Shown: positions 7,527 to 15,988 of the stretch, piece after piece
How the letters are laid out: every line of letters begins with the position of its first letter
Numbering within the stretch: the first letter of the stretch is position 1
Source: Longispora sp040681875
GTDB taxonomy: Bacteria > Actinomycetota > Actinomycetes > Mycobacteriales > Micromonosporaceae
Assembly: GCF_040681875.1 (NCBI RefSeq)
Contig: NZ_JBFAZP010000004.1
Coordinates: forward strand, 372,001-436,000
Length of the DNA: 64,000 nucleotides
Direction of reading: 5' to 3'
Position numbers and translations under genes: made by a program
Notes under the pieces: generated by a model
The model's input: the letters and a program-made list of their open reading frames with translations, nothing else
Databases searched by the model: none
What the model was told of the DNA's origin: nothing

Positions 7527-9098
7527 ATGACACTCACGCTCGACGCCCCGGCGCCCGCGGCCCCGCGACGCGGCAGCGCCAACCCCTGGCTCACCCTGGC
7601 CGCCGTCGCGATCGGCATCGCGATGGTCGGCCTCGACGCGACCGTCGTCGCCATCGCCAACCCGGCCATCGCCCGCGACCTCGACGCCGGACTGTCCGGC
7701 CTGCAGTGGGTCACCAACGGCTACCTGCTCGCCCTCGCCGTCTCCCTGATCATCGCCGGCCGACTCGCCGACCGGTTCGGGCGCAAGAAGCTCTTCCTGC
7801 TCGGCGTGGTCGGCTTCGCGGTCGCCTCGGTGGCGATCGGGTTCTCCGACAGCATCGGCGCCGTGATCTTCTGGCGGGTCGTCCAGGGCCTCGCGGGCGC
7901 ACTGCTCCAGCCGGCCAGCCTGGCCATCCTGCGCAACGCGTTCCCCGCCGAGAAGCTCAACATGGCCATCGGCATCTGGGGCGGCACCTCGGCGCTGTCC
8001 ATCGCCAGCGGCCCGATCGTCGCCGGCCTGCTCGTCGAGAACGTCGACTGGCAGAGCGTGTTCTTCCTCAACGCGCCCCTGGCGGTCCTCGCCGTCCTGC
8101 TGGGCTGGTTCGTGATCCGCGAGTCCCGCGACCCCGGCGCCGCCGGCTCGTTCGACCTGCCCGGGGTGGTGCTGCTGTCCGGCGCGTTGTTCTCCCTGGT
8201 CTGGGGGCTGATCAAGGCCCAGGAGCACGGCTTCGGCGACGCGCTGCCGCTCGGGTTCATCGTCGGCGCGCTCGTGCTGCTCGCCGGGTTCGTCCTGCGG
8301 GAGTCGAGGACGCGGCACCCGCTGCTGCCGCTGAGCCTGTTCCGCAACGTCTCGCTGTCGGCCGGTACCGCGCTGGTGACCCTCGCGTTCTTCTCCCTGT
8401 TCGGCGCGTTCTTCTTCCTCACCCTGTACCTGCAGCAGGTGCACGGCATGGGACCGGTCGAGGCCGGCGTGCGGCTGCTCCCCCTGACCGCCACGTTCAT
8501 GTTCTCCGCCCCCGCCGCCGGGGCCCTGACCGCGCGGTTCGGGCCGCGCCTGCCGCTGGTGGCCGGCATGGCGCTCACCGCCGTGGCGCTGTTCGGGCTG
8601 TCGCTGGCCGAGGTCGACGCCGCGTACCTGACCCTGTGGCCGTGGTTCGTCCTGCTCGGCCTGGGCTTCGGCCTGGTCATCGTCGCCGGCACCGAGGCGA
8701 TCGTCGGCAACGCGCCGGTCGAGCTGTCCGGGGTGGCCGGCGGACTCCAGCAGACCGGCGCGCAACTCGGCGGGGTGCTCGGCACGACCGTGTTCAGCAC
8801 CGTCATCGCCAGCCGGGTCGGGGACGCGTTGGTGCCGAGGCTGGTCGAGTCCGGGGTGCCCGCCGAGGTGGCGCCCCGGTTCCAGGAGGCGGCGCAGTAC
8901 GTGGCGCAGGGGGTCGCGCCGGTGCCGCCGGGGACTCCCGGGCCGCTCGCGCGGGCCATCACGGACGGGGCGCACCTGGCGTTCATGGACGGGTTCCACA
9001 CGACGCTGACCGTGGGGGCGGTCGTGGCGCTGGTCGGGGCCGTGCTGGCGCTCGTGGTGCGGCGCGGGGAGAACGCGGGGGCCGGGGTGGCGTTGTAG
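7527..9098 (+). CDS. MFS multidrug efflux transporter, DHA2 (14-TM) family
   Basis: This 523-residue integral membrane protein exports drugs by proton antiport. It has motif A in GRLADRFGRKK, motif C-like GPIVAGLLVE after the fifth helix, and VGLDATVVAIANPAIARDL in the first helix, which is diagnostic of DHA2 (EmrB/QacA-type) pumps. About 14 hydrophobic segments are present. ATG 7527 is preferred over ATG 7500 because the -35/-10 promoter and operator dyads occupy 7490-7519. It is divergent from the TetR/DrrAB-like operon and probably shares its repressor. A strong hairpin follows the stop codon. Confidence 0.92.
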   Translation: MTLTLDAPAPAAPRRGSANPWLTLAAVAIGIAMVGLDATVVAIANPAIARDLDAGLSGLQWVTNGYLLALAVSLIIAGRLADRFGRKKLFLLGVVGFAVASVAIGFSDSIGAVIFWRVVQGLAGALLQPASLAILRNAFPAEKLNMAIGIWGGTSALSIASGPIVAGLLVENVDWQSVFFLNAPLAVLAVLLGWFVIRESRDPGAAGSFDLPGVVLLSGALFSLVWGLIKAQEHGFGDALPLGFIVGALVLLAGFVLRESRTRHPLLPLSLFRNVSLSAGTALVTLAFFSLFGAFFFLTLYLQQVHGMGPVEAGVRLLPLTATFMFSAPAAGALTARFGPRLPLVAGMALTAVALFGLSLAEVDAAYLTLWPWFVLLGLGFGLVIVAGTEAIVGNAPVELSGVAGGLQQTGAQLGGVLGTTVFSTVIASRVGDALVPRLVESGVPAEVAPRFQEAAQYVAQGVAPVPPGTPGPLARAITDGAHLAFMDGFHTTLTVGAVVALVGAVLALVVRRGENAGAGVAL

Positions 9099-9105
9099 AC
9101 CGGCG

Positions 9106-9134
9106 CGGGCGACGGCTCCCCGGGGGCCGTCGCC
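9106..9134 (+). terminator. Hairpin terminator after the MFS gene
   Basis: GGGCGACGGC (9106-9115) pairs perfectly with GCCGTCGCCC (9125-9134) around a 9-nt loop, 8 nt after the MFS stop. There is no U-tract, as is usual in high-G+C actinomycetes. Confidence 0.75.
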
Positions 9135-9252
9135 CTCCAGCGCTTCGGGCGACCCGCGCCGGCCGGTACCCGGAGAGTGGGGTTTCGGGGTTTCGCGCCA
9201 CAAGCGGCGTCGAACATGGACAAGACGCCGCGCATTGGTTACCGTCGATGCA

Positions 9253-9275
9253 CCTTTAGTAAAGTTTCCTAAAGG
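9253..9275. promoter_or_regulatory. CCTTTAG-N9-CTAAAGG inverted repeat upstream of a secreted-protein gene
   Basis: A 7-bp perfect inverted repeat (9253-9259 and 9269-9275) lies 22 bp before ATG 9297. Read on the minus strand it contains TTTAGGAAAC. The same 10-mer occurs at 26625-26634 upstream of the chitinase gene, suggesting a common regulator of secreted proteins. Confidence 0.5.
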
Positions 9276-9296
9276 TCACTTGATGGAGGACCCCTC

Positions 9297-10013
9297 ATGA
9301 AGAAGCTCATCAGACACGGATGGGTCGCCGGCCTCCTCGCCGGCGCCCTGTTCATGCTCGGGCTCGGCGTCACCGGCTACTCCGCCACCGCGACCACGGC
9401 GGTCGGGCCCGGGACGTCGAGCACCGTCGTCGGCGGCCCCGACACGTTCACCCAGGTCCAGCCGACCGGGGCACCGTCGGAGTACAACAAGCCCCTCGAA
9501 CGGTGCGCCAACGGCACGAGCCACCCGATCTCCGGACCGAACCCGATCCTGTCCGAGCCGGCCACCACGAAGTTCACCAGCAACCTCCCGCTGACCCTCA
9601 GCGTGCGGACCAGCGGTGACATCTGGTGGGGCCAGACCGCCCTGGTGTTCACGAACCGGTCGAGCACCGCGTTCCACATCGACTGCGCCGTGATCACCTT
9701 CGTCGCCCCCTCCGGCTCCGGTGACCACAACTTCCAGAACACGGTCACCTTCGGCCACCCCCAGCAGGACTACGTCGAGGTCCCCAAGGGCGGCGGCAAC
9801 TCGTACTACATCATCCGGCTCGGCTTCCACGACGTGCCGCTCGCGCAGCGGATCGCGCAGCCGGGCAAGCCGTTCGAGTACCAGCTCAACGGGCCGGGCA
9901 GCTCCATCGCCCGCGAGGCCATCCGGGACTCGGTCCGCTTCATCGGCGACCTGGACCTCAAGGCCAACGACGCGCTGGTGAAGAAGTACGGCACCGACCG
10001 GCTGACCAACTGA
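9297..10013 (+). CDS. Secreted protein of unknown function
   Basis: This 238-residue protein has an N-terminal signal peptide or anchor (MKKLIRHGWVAGLLAGALFMLG, cleavage perhaps after the Ala-rich stretch near residue 33). A beta-rich body follows, with paired Cys (ERCANGTS and IDCAVITF) that could form a disulfide. I do not recognise the family. It has a good Shine-Dalgarno (GGAGGA) and is preceded by an inverted repeat sharing TTTAGGAAAC with the chitinase upstream region. Co-regulation with extracellular polysaccharide degradation is therefore possible but unproven. It appears monocistronic. Confidence 0.75.
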   Translation: MKKLIRHGWVAGLLAGALFMLGLGVTGYSATATTAVGPGTSSTVVGGPDTFTQVQPTGAPSEYNKPLERCANGTSHPISGPNPILSEPATTKFTSNLPLTLSVRTSGDIWWGQTALVFTNRSSTAFHIDCAVITFVAPSGSGDHNFQNTVTFGHPQQDYVEVPKGGGNSYYIIRLGFHDVPLAQRIAQPGKPFEYQLNGPGSSIAREAIRDSVRFIGDLDLKANDALVKKYGTDRLTN

Positions 10014-10175
10014 CCGTCGGCGGGTAGCGGAGGTGGCGTGCCGAGTGGAGCGGCACGGCACCCGCACCCTCGTTGGTCCGGGGCGGGGCAGGCTCGACGG
10101 TCCGCGCCAGGCGGGGCGAGGCACTTCATTCCCGGTCGCTCCGCGCCGGACGGAGCGGCGCGGCACACTGGTCGG

Positions 10176-11510
10176 ATGGACATCATCGTGATCGGACTGG
10201 GCGTCGGCGGCGAGGAAGTGGCCGGCCGGCTGGCCGCGTCGGGGCTGGACGTGCTCGGCATCGAGAACCGCCTGGTCGGCGGCGAGTGCCCCTACTGGGG
10301 CTGCATCCCCAGCAAGATGATGATCAGGGCGGCCAACGCCGTCGCGGAGGCCCGCCGGGTGCCGACGTTCGCCGGGGACGCGACCGTGCGCCCCGACTGG
10401 GGGCCGGTGCACGCCCGGATCCGCGACGAGGCCACCGACAACTGGAACGACCAGGTCGCCGTCGACCGGTTCACGGGCAAGGGCGGCACGTTCCTCCGGG
10501 GGCGCGGCCAGCTGACGGGCCCCGGCCGGGTCCGGGTCGGCTCCGAGGAGTACGAGGCCACGAAGGGCGTCGTCATCGCCACCGGTACGACCCCGGCCAT
10601 CCCCCCGATCCCCGGCCTCGCCGACAGCCCGTACTGGACCAACCGCGACGCCATCGAGGCCGCCGAACTGCCCGCGTCCCTCACCGTGCTCGGCGGCGGG
10701 GCCATCGGCCTGGAACTCTCCCAGGTCTACGCCCGGTTCGGCGTCGCCGTCACCGTCGTGGAGGCCTCCGACCGGATCCTCGCCCTGGAGGAACCCGAAT
10801 CCTCGAAGGTCGCCCGCGAGGCGCTGACCGCCGACGGCGTGACCGTGCACGTGGGCCGCAGGGCCGTCAAGGTCGACGGCACGACCGTGTACCTCGACGA
10901 CGGCACCGAGGTCACCTCCGACAAGATCCTCGTCGCCACCGGCCGCCGCGTCGACCTCGCCGGCCTCGGCCTGGACACCCTGGGCCTGGACCCCAGCGCG
11001 CGCAACCTCGAGGTCGACGAGTGGATGCGGGCCGGCGAACGCCTGTGGGCGGTCGGCGACGTCACCGGGCGCGGCGCGTTCACCCACATCGCGATGTACC
11101 AGGCTGACATCGCCGTTCGCGACATCCTCGGCCAGGGCGGTCCGGCGGCCGACTACAAGGCACTCCCCCGGGTCACGTTCACCGACCCGGAGATCGGGGC
11201 GGTCGGGCTCACCGAGGCCCAGGCGCGCGAGCGGGGGCTGACGGTCGGCACCGGGTACTCCCCGCTGGGGTCCTCGACCCGGGGTTGGATCCACGGGGTC
11301 GGTGACGAGGGGTTCATCAAGCTCGTCGTGGACACCGACCGGGGGGTGCTCGTCGGGGCGACCTCCGCCGGGCCGGCCGGGGGCGAGGTGCTGGCCGGGT
11401 TGGCGGTGGCGGTGCACGCGGAGGTGCCGGTGGAGACGCTGCGCAGCATGATCTACGCGTACCCGACGTTCCATCGTGCGATCTCCGAGGCGGTGCGGGC
11501 GATCCATTAG
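10176..11510 (+). CDS. FAD-dependent pyridine nucleotide-disulfide oxidoreductase
   Basis: This 444-residue flavoprotein belongs to the dihydrolipoamide dehydrogenase/mercuric reductase/glutathione reductase family. It shows an FAD Rossmann fold (IGLGVGGEEVA), the redox-active pair in GGECPYWGCIPSK, an NAD(P) Rossmann fold (VLGGGAIGLELSQV) and the AVGDVTG FAD motif. The C-terminal dimerisation domain carries the YAYPTFH His that normally acts as the acid/base. No partner lipoyl protein or mercury genes are adjacent, so the disulfide substrate is unknown. ATG 10176 was chosen because the preceding in-frame 46 codons encode only low-complexity Arg/Ala/Gly sequence. A CACACT hexamer ends 6 nt before the ATG. 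Confidence 0.88.
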   Translation: MDIIVIGLGVGGEEVAGRLAASGLDVLGIENRLVGGECPYWGCIPSKMMIRAANAVAEARRVPTFAGDATVRPDWGPVHARIRDEATDNWNDQVAVDRFTGKGGTFLRGRGQLTGPGRVRVGSEEYEATKGVVIATGTTPAIPPIPGLADSPYWTNRDAIEAAELPASLTVLGGGAIGLELSQVYARFGVAVTVVEASDRILALEEPESSKVAREALTADGVTVHVGRRAVKVDGTTVYLDDGTEVTSDKILVATGRRVDLAGLGLDTLGLDPSARNLEVDEWMRAGERLWAVGDVTGRGAFTHIAMYQADIAVRDILGQGGPAADYKALPRVTFTDPEIGAVGLTEAQARERGLTVGTGYSPLGSSTRGWIHGVGDEGFIKLVVDTDRGVLVGATSAGPAGGEVLAGLAVAVHAEVPVETLRSMIYAYPTFHRAISEAVRAIH

Positions 11511-11513
11511 GGT
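11508..11513 (+). promoter_or_regulatory. -10 TAGGGT overlapping the reductase stop, 7 nt before GTG 11521
   Basis: TAGGGT reuses the TAG stop codon of the upstream reductase and ends 7 nt before GTG 11521. This is the spacing seen at other putative leaderless starts in the window. Confidence 0.4.
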
Positions 11514-11520
11514 CGGGGGC

Positions 11521-12357
11521 GTGACGGGTGGTGGAGGTGGGAAGAGGGGCGGGGGCCCGGGGCGGGGCGGGGATGGGGCTGGTGCTGATTCCGGGGCCGG
11601 ATCCGATTCCGGGGCCGGATCGGGTTCCGGGGCCGGATCCGATTCCGGGGCCGGATCCGGTTCCGGGGCCGGATCCGGTTCCGGGGCCGGATCCGGTTTC
11701 GCTGCCGGTTCCGGGGCTGGTTCGGGGGCTGGTTCCGGGGGCGGGAGCGGCGTCGGGGGTGTGACGGGGCGGCGGGAGCAGGAACGCAGTCGGCAGACCC
11801 GGCTGCGGCTCATGCGGGCCACCGCCGAGTGCCTCGTCGAGCTGGGCTGGTCCGGCACCACCACGACGGCGGTGTCCGAGCGCGCCGGCGTGTCCCGGGG
11901 CGCCCAGCTGCACCACTACCCGACCCGCGCCGAACTGGTCGTCGCCGCCGTCGAACACGTCGCCGTCGCGCGCACCGAGGAACTGCTCCGCACCGCCGAC
12001 ACGCTGCCCGGCGACGAACGGCGGACCCTGGCGGTGCTGGAGCTGCTCGCGGAGCTGTACACGGGGCCGTTGTTCGAGGCCGCCGTGGAACTGTGGGTCG
12101 CGGCGCGCACCGATCCGCAGCTGCACGCCGTGGTGGCACCGTTGGAGGACAGGCTGGGCCGGGAAGGGTACCGGCTGGCGCTGGAGTTGCTCGGCGCCGA
12201 CGACGCGCGGCCGGAGATCCGGGACGCGGTGGGCGCGACGCTGGACCTGGTGCGGGGGTTCGGGTTGGCCAACCTGCTCAGTGACGACCGGTCGCGGCGG
12301 AGTCGGTTGCTGCGGCAGTGGGCGGCGATGCTCGACACGGTTCTCGCCGAGGGGTAG
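11521..12357 (+). CDS. TetR family regulator with repeat-encoded Gly/Ser/Ala/Asp leader
   Basis: The protein is 278 residues if GTG 11521 is used. Residues about 1-80 are low complexity (SGAGSD/SGAGSG units) encoded by an 18-bp tandem repeat. A TetR helix-turn-helix (LRLMRATAECLVELGWSGTTTTAVSERAGVSRGAQLHHYPTRAELV) and a ligand-binding helical domain follow. GTG 11761 (VTGRREQERSRQ) would remove the leader and give 198 residues, the normal TetR length. A TAGGGT hexamer 7 nt before 11521 favours the long form; family length favours the short one. No target gene is obvious. Confidence 0.8.
   Translation: MTGGGGGKRGGGPGRGGDGAGADSGAGSDSGAGSGSGAGSDSGAGSGSGAGSGSGAGSGFAAGSGAGSGAGSGGGSGVGGVTGRREQERSRQTRLRLMRATAECLVELGWSGTTTTAVSERAGVSRGAQLHHYPTRAELVVAAVEHVAVARTEELLRTADTLPGDERRTLAVLELLAELYTGPLFEAAVELWVAARTDPQLHAVVAPLEDRLGREGYRLALELLGADDARPEIRDAVGATLDLVRGFGLANLLSDDRSRRSRLLRQWAAMLDTVLAEG
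11587..11694 (+). repeat. 18-bp tandem repeat, six units
   Basis: The unit G(A/G)TTCCGGGGCCGGATCC repeats head to tail six times at 11587, 11605, 11623, 11641, 11659 and 11677, with at most one or two changes per unit. A degenerate unit follows at 11695. In the TetR frame it encodes hexapeptides of Ser/Gly/Ala/Asp. Confidence 0.9.
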
Positions 12358-12814
12358 CCGCGCGCCTGGTGGGGGCTGCCTTCTTGCTCGGTCAGGCTCC
12401 GGGTGGGGTGCGCGGCTCAGCAGCCGTGCGGGGACCCGTGTCGTGGGGGGACTCGATCCGTGCGGTCATGCGTCATGTGGCCATGCCATGCGCCGTATGA
12501 CCACGCGCCGTGCGGCCACGCGCCGTGCGGCCACGCGCCGTGCGGCCACGCGCCGTGCGGCCACGCGCCGTGCGGCCACGCGCCGTGCGGCCACGCGCCG
12601 TGCGGCCATGCGCCGCGCGGTCGCGCGCCCAGCGGCACGCGGCCCGGTGGAAACGCATCGCTTGCTCCCGGGCTCTAAGGTGCGCGGACCGCCTCGCGCG
12701 GTGGGCTGGCTCCGCCGTGCGCGGTGCGCTGTCCCTGCCGTGCGCGGCTCGGCGGGGACCGCACGTTGTCGCCGGCTCCCGAGCGCCCAGCGGGCGGGCA
12801 CCCGCAGCACCCGG
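12358..12814. other. Intergenic region holding a minisatellite
   Basis: This gap lies between the TetR gene and the convergent methyltransferase gene. It contains the 15-bp tandem repeat described separately. The six-frame reading shows only short open frames made of the repeat (HAPCG, ATRRA or AWPHG pentapeptides), with no ribosome-binding site. I consider it non-coding. Confidence 0.6.
12486..12620. repeat. 15-bp tandem repeat, seven perfect units flanked by two degenerate ones
   Basis: CCACGCGCCGTGCGG is repeated without change at 12501, 12516, 12531, 12546, 12561, 12576 and 12591. Degenerate units sit at 12486-12500 and 12606-12620. Perfect identity among the copies implies recent expansion or ongoing homogenisation. 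Confidence 0.93.
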
Positions 12815-13669
12815 TCACCGACGCCGCGGTGACCCGTCGCCCGGGCGGGTGCCGATCACGACGGTCGCGGACAGCTCGTCGGAGGTGACGATCCGGGAGT
12901 CCAGGCCGTGGCGGGTGAACAGTTCCAGGGTCGCCGGGGCCTGGTGCTCGCCCGTCTCGACCAGCAGGTGCCCGCCCGGGGCCAGCCACCGCCCCGCCCC
13001 GGCGGCCACCCTGCGCTGGACGTCGAGCCCGTCGGCACCGCCGTCGAGGGTGACGTGTGGTTCGTGCAGCCGGGCCTCCGGGGGCATCAGTTCGATGGCA
13101 TCGGTCGGCACGTACGGCGCGTTGGCGACCAGTACGTCAACCCGGCCGCGCAGGGTGGCGGGCAGCGGGGCGTAGAGGTCACCCTCGTGGACGGTGCCGC
13201 GCGCGCCCAGGTTGCGGCGGGCGCACCGCACGGCGGCGGGTTCGATGTCGGCGGCGTGCAGTTCGACACGGTCCGGAGTCGCGGCGAGGATGGCCGCGCC
13301 GACCGCGCCCGAGCCGCAGCACAGGTCGACGACGACGGCCCGCTCGTGACTGGCCGGCGGGGTACGGGCCAGCGTGATCCGGGTCAGGGCGGCACGGGTC
13401 AGGGCGATCGCCCGGTCGGCGAGGAAGGCGGTGCGGCGGCGGGGCACGAACACCCCGGGGTCCACGGCGATCCGCAGGCCGTGGAACTCCGCCCAGCCCA
13501 GGACGTGTTCGAGCGGCAGTCCGGCGACCCGGCGGTCCACGAGGGCGGCGAGTTCGGCAGGGGTCCGGGCGGCGGCGACGAGCAGGCGCGCCTCGTCCTC
13601 GGCGAAGACACAGCCGACGGCGCGCAGGCGGGAGACGATCACGGATTCGGAGTGCGGTGACAGCGACAT
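12815..13669 (-). CDS. Putative protein N(5)-glutamine methyltransferase (PrmC-related)
   Basis: This 284-residue SAM-dependent methyltransferase is related to HemK/PrmC, which methylates the Gln of the GGQ loop in release factors. It has an N-terminal helical domain (RLRAVGCVFAEDEARLL, LEHVLGWAEFHGLRIAVDPGVFVPRRRT), the SAM-binding motif VVVDLCCGSGAVGAAI and the catalytic NAPYVP motif. NAPY in place of the canonical NPPY marks the PrmC-related branch (TIGR03704) rather than the main PrmC, which normally lies next to prfA. The methylation target is thus uncertain. Start is ATG 13669. The downstream gap contains the 15-bp minisatellite. Confidence 0.82.
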   Translation of the reverse strand: MSLSPHSESVIVSRLRAVGCVFAEDEARLLVAAARTPAELAALVDRRVAGLPLEHVLGWAEFHGLRIAVDPGVFVPRRRTAFLADRAIALTRAALTRITLARTPPASHERAVVVDLCCGSGAVGAAILAATPDRVELHAADIEPAAVRCARRNLGARGTVHEGDLYAPLPATLRGRVDVLVANAPYVPTDAIELMPPEARLHEPHVTLDGGADGLDVQRRVAAGAGRWLAPGGHLLVETGEHQAPATLELFTRHGLDSRIVTSDELSATVVIGTRPGDGSPRRR

Positions 13670-14328
13670 GCGAGAGCCTTTCGGGGGTACCGACGGGCGC
13701 TCACTCGGTCGACTACGTCCGGCGGACCGCGCGGCCGTTCGAGGGGAGCACCCGGCCTGGACCAGCAGTCATGGGTTCCCACCTCCTCGATATGTCCAGC
13801 TCCGACGCAGGTGACGTTACATGATCCACACGACCTGGCACAAACACCGCACCCGACGCACCGGCCATGGGTCCGCTGCCGCCCCGGGGGCGTTTCGTGG
13901 AGTGCGGACGTCGCGCCTCCGGTGTTGGCGGTTTGCCGCGCGTGGGTAGACGTGAGCGGTCACGCCTACGCGGGACCGCTCGCTCACGTGCATGCGCAGG
14001 ACCGTTCGTCTGTAGCGGCCAGCACGTTTCCCGCAGTCAAGTCGACTGTGATCGGGGCACGGCAGCTCAGGCTTCCTAGGCGGCTGGCCTGAATGCACAT
14101 CCACGTCACCGCCAGCCAAGGGTGGAGCGACCTTCCTCGGCACAATGCGCGCGGACACCTGCCCCCTCCCACACATCAGCTCGGGAACCGAACCGGTCCT
14201 GCCCGCATTCTGACCCAGAACCGGATCGCTTCCCGCCGAAGTACCGGCCCGAGAACCGAGCCGTCTCCGCCCGGGCACCGTGGCGAAGAATGACGTCCCC
14301 GGCGTACCCGACGAAGGGTTTTTGCTGG
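13670..14328. other. 659-bp intergenic region without a convincing gene
   Basis: Several short open frames exist here, but none has a Shine-Dalgarno, good third-position bias or a recognisable product. It contains the stem GAGCGGTC/GACCGCTC (13954-13961 and 13974-13981, 12-nt loop) and a smaller CAGTC/GACTG dyad near 14037-14051. A stop-proximal repeat element lies at its right end. An unannotated small RNA is possible; nothing proves it. Confidence 0.4.
14301..14319 (-). repeat. Dispersed stop-proximal element, copy 2
   Basis: On the minus strand this reads ACCCTTCGTCGGGTACGCC, about 10 nt after the SDR stop codon. It differs by one base in the core from the identical 19-mers at 43428 and 62569. 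Confidence 0.6.
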
Positions 14329-15048
14329 TCAGCGGCCCAGGTACGCGCCTCCATTGACGTGCACGACCTGGCCGGTCAGGTGACCGGCGGCCGGGGAGGC
14401 GAGGAAGTCCACGGTCGCGGCGACGTCGGCGGTGGTACCGGGCCGGCCGTTGCGGGTGGCGGCGACCCGCTGGGCGACCCCCTCCTCGGTCATCCGGTCG
14501 CGGAAGAACTCGGTGGCCACGATCAGGCCCGGCGACACGACGTTCGCGGTGATGCCGCGTGGGCCGAGCTGGCTGGCGAGCGACGCGGTCCACGCCTCGA
14601 CGGCCGCCTTGGCCGCGCCGTAGGAGTTGGCGCCCAGTCGCGCCGCGATCGACCCGATCGTGACGATCCGGGCGTCGTCGGCGAACCGGGGGGTCAGCGC
14701 GGTGGTGACGAGGACGGCGGACAGCAGGTTCGCGTCCAGGTTGGCCCGCCAGTTCGCGGCGAGCGCGGCCAGGTCGTCCCCGTCGTCGGGCCGGTCGAAG
14801 TCGGTGTTGCCGCCCGCGTTGTTGACCAGCACGTCGATCCGGTCGGGCAGCAGCGGCAGCGCGGCGGTGACGGCGGCCGGGTCCGCGGCGTCGAACGGTA
14901 CGGCGGTGGCTCCGAGCCGGGCGGCGGCCTCCTTCAGCGGTGTCTCGCGGCGGCCGGTGACCACGACGCGGTCGCCCGCGCGGGCGAAGGACTCCGCGAC
15001 GGCGTACCCGATCCCGGTCGCGCCTCCGGTGACGACGACAGTACGCAT
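14329..15048 (-). CDS. Short-chain dehydrogenase/reductase (SDR)
   Basis: This 239-residue classical SDR oxidises or reduces a carbonyl/alcohol using NAD(P)(H). It shows the cofactor motif TGGATGIG, the NNAGG motif, catalytic Ser in GSIAA and the YGAAK catalytic Tyr/Lys pair. Arg residues after beta-2 (TGRRE) favour NADPH. It is divergent from a MarR-type regulator, with a perfect 14-bp palindrome between the two starts. MarR therefore probably represses the SDR in response to a small molecule, perhaps its substrate. Start is ATG 15048. Confidence 0.9.
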   Translation of the reverse strand: MRTVVVTGGATGIGYAVAESFARAGDRVVVTGRRETPLKEAAARLGATAVPFDAADPAAVTAALPLLPDRIDVLVNNAGGNTDFDRPDDGDDLAALAANWRANLDANLLSAVLVTTALTPRFADDARIVTIGSIAARLGANSYGAAKAAVEAWTASLASQLGPRGITANVVSPGLIVATEFFRDRMTEEGVAQRVAATRNGRPGTTADVAATVDFLASPAAGHLTGQVVHVNGGAYLGR

Positions 15049-15057
15049 CCCAAACTC

Positions 15058-15071
15058 CTTTAGGCCTAAAG
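15058..15071. promoter_or_regulatory. Perfect palindrome CTTTAGGCCTAAAG, probable MarR operator
   Basis: A 14-bp perfect palindrome lies in the 58-bp gap between divergent SDR and MarR genes, placed to block both promoters. MarR dimers normally bind such short dyads. Confidence 0.75.
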
Positions 15072-15106
15072 TAGTATCGGTGGCACGCTAACACGAGGAG
15101 GACCGC

Positions 15107-15631
15107 ATGGACGACGCCGTCGACCTGATCCAGTCCGCCTGGGCCCGTGAGCGCCCCGGCACCCCGGTGGCGTCGATCGGCGTGATCACCCGGGTCTGGC
15201 GGATCGGCAAGCTGCTGTCCGACGAGCGGCGGCGGACGCTGACCCGGCTCGGTATCGACGCGGCGACCCTCGACCTGCTCAGCACGCTGCGCCGCGCCGG
15301 GGCTCCGTACCAGTTGCCGCCCGGCGAGCTGGCCCGGTTGTCCCTGGTCAGCGCCGGGGCGATCTCCCAGCGGGTCGCCCGGGCCGAGTCCGAGGGGCTG
15401 GTCCGCCGGGAGAAGGCCGGCCCCGACGGCCGGTCCGTACTGGTCACCCTCACCGACCACGGGCACCTTCTGCTGGACCGGTCCGTGGACGACCTGCTCC
15501 GGCACGAACAGGGTCTGCTCGGTGCACTCACCGAAGCTCAGTGTGAGCAACTGTCGGACCTGCTCCGGGTGCTGCTCGCGGATCTGGGCGGCCTTCACGA
15601 GCGGGAGGCACCGGAGCCACCCACGCTGTGA
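15107..15631 (+). CDS. MarR family transcriptional regulator
   Basis: This 174-residue protein has the winged helix-turn-helix of MarR regulators: LPPGELARLSLVSAGAISQRVARAESEGLVRREKAGPDGRSVLVTLTDHGHLLLD, in which the DGRS wing is typical. Dimerisation helices lie at both ends. GAGGAGGACCGC precedes ATG 15107 as a good Shine-Dalgarno. It is divergent from the SDR gene, with a perfect palindrome in the gap, so autoregulation and SDR control are likely. Confidence 0.9.
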   Translation: MDDAVDLIQSAWARERPGTPVASIGVITRVWRIGKLLSDERRRTLTRLGIDAATLDLLSTLRRAGAPYQLPPGELARLSLVSAGAISQRVARAESEGLVRREKAGPDGRSVLVTLTDHGHLLLDRSVDDLLRHEQGLLGALTEAQCEQLSDLLRVLLADLGGLHEREAPEPPTL

Positions 15632-15988
15632 TCGACCAACCCCGAGCCCGACCCAACCGAGTCGTATTGCCCAACCGAGCCCTACAGCCCGATCGAGCCC
15701 CACGGCCCAACCGAGCCGCACAGTCACCATCGGACGGCCCGGCACCCCGCGAGGAAGCGTTGACAGCCTCGGTGCCGCCGTGCCGGAAACCCACCAGCGG
15801 GCGTGCCGGACTCGACGTACCAGCTGGCGTGCCAGGCTCGACACCAGCTGGCGTGCCAGGCTCGACGCACCAGCCGGGCCTGGAGTGGCGCACGAGTGGG
15901 GTCAGCAGCGTGGTGCTGGCGCTGCGGAAGCGCTGTGACACTGGCCCGGGGGAAACTGTGCGGCACTGGCCCTGCGGAACGGGCCGGG
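15632..15988. other. 357-bp intergenic region with imperfect repeats
   Basis: This lies between the convergent MarR and acyl-CoA dehydrogenase genes. It contains CCCAACCGAGCC-type short repeats (about 15641-15720) and a 24-26 bp tandem repeat at 15799-15873. No open frame carries coding features. Confidence 0.5.
15799..15873. repeat. Tandem repeat of about 24-26 bp, three units
   Basis: Three units contain GGCGTGCC(A/G)G(G/A)CTCGAC followed by ACCAGC, starting near 15799, 15825 and 15849. Units 2 and 3 are nearly identical. Confidence 0.7.

Noticed and set aside
12403..12678. HAPCG pentapeptide-repeat ORF (Cys/His-rich)
   Set aside because: Made only by the 15-bp DNA repeat, which is open in several frames; no ribosome site or promoter.
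13811..14292. Small ORFs in the 13670-14328 gap
   Set aside because: None shows a Shine-Dalgarno, third-position bias or recognisable product.
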